Positions 1 to 5,929 of a stretch of 5,929 nt of DNA are shown one piece after another (the stretch's first letter is position 1; every line of letters starts with the position of its first letter). The translations under genes were made by a program, and so were the position numbers. This DNA comes from Actinomycetes bacterium. Its GTDB lineage: Bacteria > Actinomycetota > Thermoleophilia > Solirubrobacterales > 70-9. The stretch is from NCBI GenBank assembly GCA_023434465.1, contig JAEYSQ010000267.1, positions 1 through 5,929 on the forward strand, in the 5' to 3' direction. Below the pieces are notes generated by a model. That model worked only from the letters and a program-made list of their open reading frames with translations, had not been told where the DNA came from and did not search any database.

Positions 1-2
1 TC

Positions 3-644
3 GGCTTCAACCTGTTGCCTGCCTTCCCGATGGACGGGGGTCGGATCGTCCGGGCGATTGCCTGGAAGATCACCGGCAAACGCGCCGCGGCAACCCGGTT
101 CGCGGCCGGCCTCGGACGGATTTTCGGATTCATCTTCATCGGACTCGGCATCGTCTGGGCGCTGAGCGGCAACGTGTTCAGTGGCCTCTGGCTGGTGATG
201 ATCGGCGTTCTGGTGAACGGCGCCGCCCGGGCGGCCAGCCGTTCAACGGTGAGCGAGCGGCTGGAAGGAGTCACGGTCAGCCAGGTAATGGATCCCGAGC
301 CGGTCGCGATCCCCGCCGATCTCGACTGCGCCCGCGCACTGGAGGAGTACTTCCTGCGTTTCGGCTGGTCCTGGTTTGCGGTCGTCGACACTGGCGGAGC
401 TTTCATCGGCATGGCGGTTCGCGACCGGCTTGAAGCGGTCCCGGAAATCGAGCGGGCCAACACCCCCGTCGCATCCCTGACCGAGCGCGACCCGGGTTTC
501 GCGGTCGATCAACAGGCCGGCCTCGACAGCCTGCTAGGCAACCAGCAGCTACGGCGATTCGGGGCCCTGATGGTCACCGATGAGCACGGTCAACTGGCCG
601 GTGTGATCACCATCGAGCAGCTCGGCAGGGCTCTACGGGCCTGA
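3..644 (+). CDS. Site-2 protease family (M50) zinc metalloprotease with C-terminal CBS domains, 5'-truncated
   Basis: The reading frame is open from the left edge, so the true start lies outside the window; the TTG at 15 is an internal Leu codon. About 213 residues are visible. Near the start is NLLPAFPMDGGR (visible residues 3-14), the second active-site motif of M50 proteases, in which the Asp of the P-x-DGG element binds zinc. The HExxH helix should lie upstream of the window. A hydrophobic stretch (about residues 38-70) gives one or two membrane helices. From about residue 85 to the end the protein is soluble and resembles a divergent CBS pair (VSQVMDPEPVAIPAD, later LMVTDEHGQLAGVITIEQL). 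This is the usual layout of bacterial/archaeal CBS-containing M50 proteases: a membrane-embedded protease with a cytoplasmic nucleotide-sensing tail. The substrate is unknown. Family assignment is firm; function beyond that is not visible. Confidence 0.9.
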   Translation, partial: GFNLLPAFPMDGGRIVRAIAWKITGKRAAATRFAAGLGRIFGFIFIGLGIVWALSGNVFSGLWLVMIGVLVNGAARAASRSTVSERLEGVTVSQVMDPEPVAIPADLDCARALEEYFLRFGWSWFAVVDTGGAFIGMAVRDRLEAVPEIERANTPVASLTERDPGFAVDQQAGLDSLLGNQQLRRFGALMVTDEHGQLAGVITIEQLGRALRA

Positions 645-664
645 AAAAGCACCGCGCCGCTTTT
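645..664. other. Weak inverted repeat just after the protease stop codon
   Basis: AAAAGC (645-650) and GCTTTT (659-664) are inverted copies around an 8-base GC-rich loop, directly after the TGA at 642-644. The T-run on the plus strand could make this a weak terminator separating the protease from the permease. The GC part of the stem is only two base pairs, so it may have no function. Confidence 0.25.
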
Positions 665-679
665 CGTCTCCCGAAGCCA

Positions 680-685
680 TAGACT
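680..685 (+). promoter_or_regulatory. Candidate -10 box (TAGACT) for the permease gene
   Basis: TAGACT fits the actinobacterial TANNNT -10 pattern. Transcription would be expected to begin about 6-7 bases downstream, at 691-692, which coincides with the CTG proposed as the permease start and would make the message leaderless. No convincing -35 hexamer lies 16-18 bases upstream. A similar TAG-NN-TCGGG string occurs at the better-supported promoter near 2493. Confidence 0.35.
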
Positions 686-691
686 CGGGCT

Positions 692-1948
692 CTGGCACTG
701 GCAGTCGCGACATTTCTGATCGCCCTCGCACTGATCGCGAGCGAGCGGGTTCACCGCACGAAAATCGCCCTGCTCGGGGCCGCTGTCGTCGTGCTGTTCG
801 TCGGGGAGTACAACGAGCACCTGGCGATCGAATCGGTCGAGTTCGCGACGCTGGGGTTGCTGGCCGGAATGATGATGCTGGTCTACGTAACCCAGCAGAG
901 CGGGGTCTACGACTTCATCGCGGTGAAGGCCGGCCAGTACTCACGCGGCAACCCATTCGCGCTCGTGGTGATGATGGCGGCGACGGTCACGATCCTCTCC
1001 GGGTTTCTCGACAACCTGACAACGATCCTCCTGATCGTCCCGATCACCTTCCTGCTGGCCGACACTCTCGACATCAATCCGATGCCGCTGATTCTGGTCG
1101 AGATCATGTCGGCAAACATCGGCGGTGCCGCCACCCTGATCGGTGACCCGCCAAACATCATGATCGGCAACGCCGCCGGCCTCAGCTTCAACGATTTCAT
1201 CGTCAACAACGTTCCGGGCGTGACGGTGATCCTCTCCGTTATCACGGTTGCCCTCTATTTCGTGTTCCGGAAACAGCTTCAGGTCGAAGAGGCGAACAAG
1301 AAGTACGTGATGGAGCTCGACGCGGTCGCGTCGATCCGTGACTGGGGAGAACTGAAGCGGACCCTGCCGGTCCTGATCGGCACGATCATCCTGTTCTTCC
1401 TTCATCAGTACATCCATGTCGAACCGGCCACGATCGCGCTTACCGGGGCTGCGGTGGGCCTGATGGTGACCAGGATCCCGGTCGAGGAAGTCCTCGAAAA
1501 GATCGAGTGGACCACGATCTTCTTCTTCATCGGACTCTTCGTAATGGTCGGCGCGATGGAAGCGACCGGGGCGATCGACAAAGTCGCGGAAGCGATCACC
1601 GACATCACCAAGGGTGACCGCAACGCCGAGCTGGTCGGAATCATCTGGACCTCTTCGATCATCGGCGGAATCGTCGACAATATCCCGCTGACCGCGGCCA
1701 TGATTCCGGTCGTCGAGCAGATCCAGCAGGACCCGACCGACAACGCGTACTGGTGGGCCCTCTCACTCGGAGCCTGTTTCGGGGGCAACCTCACCCTCGT
1801 CTCGGCCGCGGCCAACGTGGCGGCCGCTGGACTCGCGGAAAGGTCGGGCCGGCCGATCGGTTTCTGGACCTTTCTCAAGCTCGGGTTCCCGGTGACGCTC
1901 GCGACCACGGTGATGGCAACCGCGTACATCCTGTTGCGGTACGGATAG
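692..1948 (+). CDS. ArsB/NhaD-type permease (ion transporter superfamily), probable CTG start
   Basis: A polytopic membrane protein, 418 residues from CTG 692. It is related to the ArsB/NhaD/SLC13/P-protein group, which moves ions or organic anions across the cytoplasmic membrane; the substrate (Na+/H+ exchange, arsenite or other) cannot be read from sequence. Two inverted halves are visible. Half one has a FLDNLTT motif (Asp at residue 107) and then GGAATLIGDPPN. Half two has IVDNIPLT (Asp at 329) and then GGNLTLVSAAAN. These are the re-entrant hairpins of the superfamily. A cytoplasmic loop (about residues 193-225) separates the halves. Start choice: the in-frame stop is TAG 680-682, and no ATG, GTG or TTG occurs before GTG 791. 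Starting at 791 would remove a first helix and the family-typical SERVHRTKIALLGA (encoded at 740-781), so the protein must begin upstream; CTG 692 or CTG 698 are the candidates. The full length fits the family (about 420). A CBS protein follows. Confidence 0.88.
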   Translation: MALAVATFLIALALIASERVHRTKIALLGAAVVVLFVGEYNEHLAIESVEFATLGLLAGMMMLVYVTQQSGVYDFIAVKAGQYSRGNPFALVVMMAATVTILSGFLDNLTTILLIVPITFLLADTLDINPMPLILVEIMSANIGGAATLIGDPPNIMIGNAAGLSFNDFIVNNVPGVTVILSVITVALYFVFRKQLQVEEANKKYVMELDAVASIRDWGELKRTLPVLIGTIILFFLHQYIHVEPATIALTGAAVGLMVTRIPVEEVLEKIEWTTIFFFIGLFVMVGAMEATGAIDKVAEAITDITKGDRNAELVGIIWTSSIIGGIVDNIPLTAAMIPVVEQIQQDPTDNAYWWALSLGACFGGNLTLVSAAANVAAAGLAERSGRPIGFWTFLKLGFPVTLATTVMATAYILLRYG

Positions 1949-1975
1949 ATGTCCTTCGAAAGGGTTAGTTTCTTC

Positions 1976-1981
1976 GAGGTG
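1976..1981 (+). promoter_or_regulatory. Ribosome binding site supporting a TTG start
   Basis: GAGGTG, five bases before TTG 1987, is a good Shine-Dalgarno match and decides the start of the CBS gene. An overlapping GTG at 1982 and an ATG at 1949 are in other frames. Confidence 0.6.
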
Positions 1982-1986
1982 GTGAC

Positions 1987-2463
1987 TTGGCAGACCACAT
2001 AGTCAGATCCGTCATCCAGGAGGTGAAGCCCCTGGTGACCACCGATCCGGTGGGGTACGCCGCCCGCCTGGTGCTCGAGTCCGGGCTACCGGCCCTGCCG
2101 GTGGTCGACGAGCACGGCAACTACGCCGGGCTGTTCGGCGAGCGCGAGTTCATGACCGCCGTCTTTCCCGGCTATGTCGGAACCCTGATGAGCGCCCGGA
2201 TGATCCGGCGTTCACTGGACGAGACGATCGAACGCCGGATCGCGAGCCAGGAGGAACCGATCAAGGCGTACCTGACCACCGACCCGGTCCTGGTCGAAGA
2301 CGACTTTGCCGATACCCAACTGGCCGAGACCTTCCTTCACCACCGGGTGATGGTGGTCCCGATCGCCACCGAAGGAATGGTTCACGCGGTCGTCCCTCGC
2401 AGCGACTTCTTCCACGCCCTGTACGAACGAATCGCCGACATAGCCGAGGATTTTGGTGACTGA
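1987..2463 (+). CDS. Stand-alone two-CBS-domain protein
   Basis: A 158-residue soluble protein with no signal peptide or membrane segment. Two CBS motifs form a Bateman module. CBS1 covers about residues 8-60 (TTDPVGYAARLVLESG, ALPVVDEHGNYAGLF, then EREFM). CBS2 covers about residues 92-148 (YLTTDPVLVEDD, HHRVMVVPIA, VVPRSDFFHAL). A charged helical linker joins them (about 68-91). Such modules usually bind AMP, ATP or related nucleotides and control a partner protein; no catalytic domain is present. The gene begins 38 bases after the permease stop on the same strand with its own ribosome site, so cotranscription and regulation of that permease are likely but inferred. The TTG start is supported by the Shine-Dalgarno at 1976-1981. 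Nothing identifies the ligand. Confidence 0.88.
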   Translation: MADHIVRSVIQEVKPLVTTDPVGYAARLVLESGLPALPVVDEHGNYAGLFGEREFMTAVFPGYVGTLMSARMIRRSLDETIERRIASQEEPIKAYLTTDPVLVEDDFADTQLAETFLHHRVMVVPIATEGMVHAVVPRSDFFHALYERIADIAEDFGD

Positions 2464-2469
2464 CCCAGG

Positions 2470-2498
2470 TTGATTCGCTGGACCCGAGCGGTTAGGTT
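2470..2498 (+). promoter_or_regulatory. Promoter of the ELWxxDGT-repeat gene
   Basis: TTGATT (2470-2475) as -35 and TAGGTT (2493-2498) as -10 are separated by exactly 17 bases, the ideal sigma-70/SigA spacing. Transcription would begin near 2505, leaving a short leader of about 27 bases that carries the ribosome site. The promoter sits entirely in the 68-base gap after the CBS gene, implying that the repeat protein is a separate transcription unit. Confidence 0.55.
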
Positions 2499-2502
2499 CG
2501 GG
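2483..2502. repeat. Inverted repeat overlapping the -10 region
   Basis: CCCGAGC (2483-2489) and GTTCGGG (2496-2502) can pair over seven positions, one of them G-U in RNA, around a six-base loop. As DNA it overlaps the proposed -10 box and could be a regulator site. As RNA it could be a weak terminator for the CBS gene, although no U-run follows. Chance is also possible. Confidence 0.35.
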
Positions 2503-2520
2503 GTAGTCGGCATCAGCTAC

Positions 2521-2527
2521 AGGGGGT
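2521..2527 (+). promoter_or_regulatory. Ribosome binding site supporting the GTG start at 2532
   Basis: AGGGGGT ends four bases before GTG 2532 and is one base off AGGAGGT. It fixes the start just ahead of a complete signal peptide. Confidence 0.55.
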
Positions 2528-2531
2528 CATC

Positions 2532-4241
2532 GTGAACGCAACGGAGTGTCTCACCAAAGGTCCGATCAGGATTGCGCTGCTCGTGATGGTGGTGATCGGA
2601 ACCATGCTGGCCGGCCTCGCCCGGGCCGACGCCGCCCCGCACGACGCCCGGCTGGTCGCCGACGTGTTGCCGGGCCCCAGCGGATCCTACGCGGACGACT
2701 TGATCGCGATCGGGAACACGCTCTTCTTTAGCGCGACCACCCCGGAGAGCGGGCATGAGCTCTGGCGCTACGACGGCCGGAAGGCGAGTCAGGTCGCCGA
2801 CGTCGCGCCCGGACCGGAAGGCAGCAATGCGCAGCTCTTGCTGGCACATGAAGGTTTCCTCTACTTCCGGGCCAACGACGGCACAAGCGGGTCGGAGCTC
2901 TGGCGCTCGGACGGCACGAGCGTCGAGCAGGTGATGGATCTGAACCCCGGGGAGCCTTCATCGAGCCCGACCGGACTCACCCCGTTTGGTGACCACATCT
3001 ATTTCGTGGCGACTACCCAGTTGACCGGGACGGAGCTCTGGCGCACCGACGGAACCACGGTCGAGCTGGTCATGGACATCAACCCCGGAGCGACCTCTTC
3101 CGGCCCGCAAGGTCTGACCGTACTCAACTCGAGGCTCTATTTCGGAGCGACCACCAACCTGCACGGGACCGAGCCATGGTCGACCGACGGCACGACTACG
3201 GCGATTCTCCAGAACATCTCGCCCGGCGCCAATCCTTCGTATCCGTCCGGCTTCACCGCGTTCGGGGATCACGTCTACTTTGGCGCGACCGGCGTACCCG
3301 GCAACGAGCTCTGGCGCAGCAACGGGACGATGACCAACCTGGTGAGCGACATCCGCCCGGGCGCGATGGGCTCGAGTCCGTCCGGATTCGAGGTGTTCGG
3401 GGACCGGCTCTTCTTCCGCGCCAACGACGGTTCGTCGGGAATCGAGCTCTGGTCGACTGACGGTCTCACAAGCTCCCAGGCCGCCGACATCAATCCTGGT
3501 GCCGACGGCTCGGACGTGCTCGACCTGACGACTATTGGCTCGAAGCTTTACTTCTCGGCCGACGGAGGTGTTCAGGGTGACGAACCCTGGGCCTGGAACG
3601 GAACCGTCGCGCTCCCGCTCGGGGACGTGAGACCGGGCGAAGACGGGTCAAGTCCTGACGACTTCATGGAACTCGACCGGACCGTCTACTTTGACGCGTA
3701 CACCGAACAGACCGGCAATGAACTCTGGGCGAGCGACGGAACCGGCTTTGAGCTTGCCGCGGACATCCTTCCCGGACCCGACGATTCAGACAGCGATGAT
3801 TTCGAGCTTATGGGCGACTCGATCTATTTCGGCGCCAACGACGGAACCCACGGCTACGAGCTCTTCAAGCTCGGACCACCCGACCAGGCGGTGACGATCA
3901 GAGTGAACGGCAAACGGATCAAGCTGAACCGCAAGGGTGTCGGAAAGTTGAAGCTGACCTGCCCGGAGGCCGAGGAGTCGGGGCCCTGCTCGGGCAGGGT
4001 CACGCTGCGCTCGCGGGGGAAGGTCAAGGTCAAGAAGACCCGGCGGCGGATCGTTTTTGCCTCTGCCCCGTACTCGATCGCCAGCGGCGGATCGAAGACC
4101 GTGAAACTGAAGGTTCCGCGGCGCAAGCACCGCATCCTGAAGAAGACGAAATCGGCCCGTAAGGCGCAGGTCGCAGTTCTGGTTCGGGACCAGGCCGGCA
4201 ACCGCGCAACGAAAACGAGGCGGCTAAAGCTGCTGCCTTAG
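2532..4241 (+). CDS. Secreted ELWxxDGT-repeat protein with basic C-terminal domain
   Basis: A 569-residue exported protein. Residues 1-34 form a signal peptide: Lys9/Arg13, a hydrophobic core at 14-30, and probable cleavage after ADA (32-34). Residues 41-446 are nine tandem repeats of 46 residues (45 in unit five). Each runs roughly ADINPG...G(D)xLYFxA...G.ELWRTDGT. The ELW-type triplet falls at 76, 122, 168, 214, 259, 305, 351, 397 and 443, reading EPW in units four and seven and ELF in unit nine. This is the ELWxxDGT repeat family; a beta-propeller-like fold is plausible but inferred. Residues 452-569 are a different, Lys/Arg-rich beta domain containing the only two Cys of the mature protein (477 and 486, CPEAEESGPC), likely disulfide-bonded, ending without an LPxTG motif or membrane anchor. 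I recall similar C-terminal domains in secreted Solirubrobacterales proteins. Molecular function is unknown. It has its own promoter and a GTG start with a ribosome site. Confidence 0.9.
   Translation: MNATECLTKGPIRIALLVMVVIGTMLAGLARADAAPHDARLVADVLPGPSGSYADDLIAIGNTLFFSATTPESGHELWRYDGRKASQVADVAPGPEGSNAQLLLAHEGFLYFRANDGTSGSELWRSDGTSVEQVMDLNPGEPSSSPTGLTPFGDHIYFVATTQLTGTELWRTDGTTVELVMDINPGATSSGPQGLTVLNSRLYFGATTNLHGTEPWSTDGTTTAILQNISPGANPSYPSGFTAFGDHVYFGATGVPGNELWRSNGTMTNLVSDIRPGAMGSSPSGFEVFGDRLFFRANDGSSGIELWSTDGLTSSQAADINPGADGSDVLDLTTIGSKLYFSADGGVQGDEPWAWNGTVALPLGDVRPGEDGSSPDDFMELDRTVYFDAYTEQTGNELWASDGTGFELAADILPGPDDSDSDDFELMGDSIYFGANDGTHGYELFKLGPPDQAVTIRVNGKRIKLNRKGVGKLKLTCPEAEESGPCSGRVTLRSRGKVKVKKTRRRIVFASAPYSIASGGSKTVKLKVPRRKHRILKKTKSARKAQVAVLVRDQAGNRATKTRRLKLLP
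2652..3869 (+). repeat. Nine tandem 138-bp coding repeats (ELWxxDGT units)
   Basis: The repeat units are also visible in DNA. GAGCTCTGG recurs at 2757, 2895, 3033, 3306 and 3444, with degenerate versions at 3171, 3582, 3720 and 3858. The step is 138 bases throughout except one of 135, where unit five lacks one codon. Units have otherwise diverged considerably, which points to old duplication kept by selection on the protein rather than recent expansion. Confidence 0.85.
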
Positions 4242-4248
4242 GCGCAGC
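4229..4248. terminator. Hairpin between the convergent genes, possible shared terminator
   Basis: GCTGC (4229-4233) pairs with GCAGC (4244-4248) and GCC (4235-4237) with GGC (4241-4243), leaving one bulged T and a three-base loop. It overlaps the last codons and TAG of the repeat gene and lies just beyond the asd stop. Read on the minus strand it is followed by a short TTTAG, so it could end asd transcription. On the plus strand no U-run follows. Confidence 0.35.
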
Positions 4249-4251
4249 GAG

Positions 4252-5279
<1,028 letters not shown>

Positions 5280-5283
<4 letters not shown>

Positions 5284-5816
5284 GATTCTGAAGGGGCGAC
5301 GGGGCGGTGTTCGCCGGTCGGGGCTTCAGCCAGGATCTGCTCCTGGCCGAGATCGAATGCCGAGTGGAGCGAACGGACCGCTTCCGGCACCTGCTCGGCC
5401 TGGATCACGCAGGAGATCCGGATCGAGGAGGTCGAGATCATCTCGATGTTGATCTCCTTCTCGCCCAGCACCTCGAAGACTTTGGCCGCGACACCCGGAT
5501 GGCTGCGCATCCCGGCCCCGACGATCGAAACCTTGCCGATCTGCTCGTCGGTCCGGACTTCCTGGCTGATGTCCCCGAGCTTTGCGATCGCGTCCTTTGC
5601 GACCTGGAGATCCCCCGTCTCAACGGTGAAGGAAAGATCGGCGAGAGCGCCCTCGTGGACCGGCTCGTTCTGGATGATCACGTCCACGTTCACGCTCGCG
5701 TCAGCAAGCGCGCTGAAGATGCGCCCGGCGATTCCGGGCTCGTCCTTGACTCCGATGACGGTGACTCGCGCCTCGTCGGTCGAGTGGGTGACGGCTGTGA
5801 TTATCGGTCGTTCCAT
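5280..5816 (-). other. Possible internal start giving the aspartate kinase beta subunit
   Basis: An in-frame ATG at 5816-5814 begins MERPIITAVTHSTDEARVTV, which lines up with the start of the separately translated beta subunit of Corynebacterium glutamicum aspartate kinase as I remember it (MEEAVLTGVATDKSEAKVTV). The product would be 178 residues containing both ACT domains, close to the known 172. The upstream bases (GAAAGCGAAACC before ATG) give no strong Shine-Dalgarno, so use of this start is uncertain. Confidence 0.45.
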
Positions 5817-5929
5817 GGTTTCGCTTTCGGGAAGTACGAGGGTACCGGGCAGGTCTTCGAAGCTGCTGCGGCAGTGGATCGGGATGCTGTAGTTGCGGGC
5901 GTACTCGACCGAGCGGAGTTGAAGCACTC
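5280..5929 (-). CDS. lysC: Aspartate kinase, C-terminal regulatory part (5'-truncated by the window edge)
   Basis: Only the last 215 complete codons are present; the frame runs off the right edge, so the GTG at 5927 is internal, not a start. Aspartate kinase phosphorylates aspartate in the first step of the aspartate-family pathway. The visible part begins at the end of the kinase domain (VEYARNYSIPIHCRSSF) and continues into two ACT domains. ACT1 (visible residues about 54-120) has VTVIGVKDEPG and VDVIIQN. ACT2 (about 131-195) has VSIVGAGMRSHPGV and STSSIRIS. These form the allosteric site where lysine and/or threonine inhibit the enzyme. The motifs resemble the Corynebacterium/Mycobacterium LysC type. 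It overlaps asd by four bases, so the two are cotranscribed. An internal start may yield a separate beta subunit (see the entry at 5280-5816). Confidence 0.95.

Noticed and set aside
15..17. TTG as the start of the first gene
   Set aside because: The frame is open to the left edge, and the codons before it complete the conserved NLLP of the protease motif, so it is internal.
1966..1971. TAGTTT as a separate -10 box for the CBS gene
   Set aside because: No -35 hexamer lies at a suitable distance, and the 38-base gap is more simply explained by cotranscription with the permease.
941..1998. Long minus-strand open frames (to 158 and 197 codons) opposite the permease
   Set aside because: They lie antisense to a well-supported membrane protein, have no ribosome site I can see, and show the His/Arg/Asp-rich composition of shadow frames.
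2532..2634. Possible lipoprotein because of Cys6 near the N-terminus
   Set aside because: Cys6 precedes the hydrophobic core instead of following it and is not in a lipobox. The features fit a standard signal peptide cleaved after ADA.
2652..3869. Tandem 138-bp repeats considered as a non-coding or mobile repeat
   Set aside because: The period is a multiple of three, the reading frame is unbroken, and the conservation follows the protein motif.

Overview
This GC-rich window looks like ordinary chromosomal DNA from an actinobacterium, most likely a member of Thermoleophilia (Solirubrobacterales-like). The clues are an actinobacterial-type aspartate kinase C-terminus followed by asd, TAGNNT-type -10 boxes, GTG and TTG starts, and a secreted ELWxxDGT-repeat protein with a Lys/Arg-rich C-terminal domain of a kind I associate with that class. 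The assignment is inferred from memory of these families. I see no insertion sequences, phage genes, CRISPR, tRNA or rRNA.

Layout. Positions 3-644 (+) hold the C-terminal part of a site-2-protease-type (M50) membrane metalloprotease with a CBS-domain tail. Positions 692-1948 (+) encode an ArsB/NhaD-type (ion transporter superfamily) permease. Its conserved first helix lies upstream of the first ATG/GTG/TTG codon, so it probably starts at a CTG. A stand-alone two-CBS protein follows after 38 bases (1987-2463, +). Next, behind its own recognisable promoter, comes a 569-residue secreted protein with nine 46-residue ELWxxDGT repeats (2532-4241, +). Ten bases separate it from the convergent minus-strand pair: asd (4252-5283) and, upstream of it in transcription, the 3' part of lysC (from 5280 to the right edge). 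These two overlap by four bases (ATGA).

How the genes relate. lysC and asd catalyse the first two steps of the aspartate family pathway (lysine, threonine, methionine, diaminopimelate). The lysC part in the window carries the two ACT regulatory domains and an internal ATG where the separately translated beta subunit of actinobacterial aspartate kinases would begin. On the plus strand, the permease and the CBS protein probably form a transporter/regulator pair. The upstream protease also carries CBS domains, so adenine-nucleotide sensing may be a shared theme, but this is inference. The ELWxxDGT protein appears to be an independent extracellular protein of unknown role.

Nothing here is clearly an undescribed system. 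The most notable points are the apparent CTG (possibly leaderless) start of the permease, the very regular repeat protein with opposite charge in its two halves, and the internal lysC start. No gene-free stretch exceeds about 70 bases.
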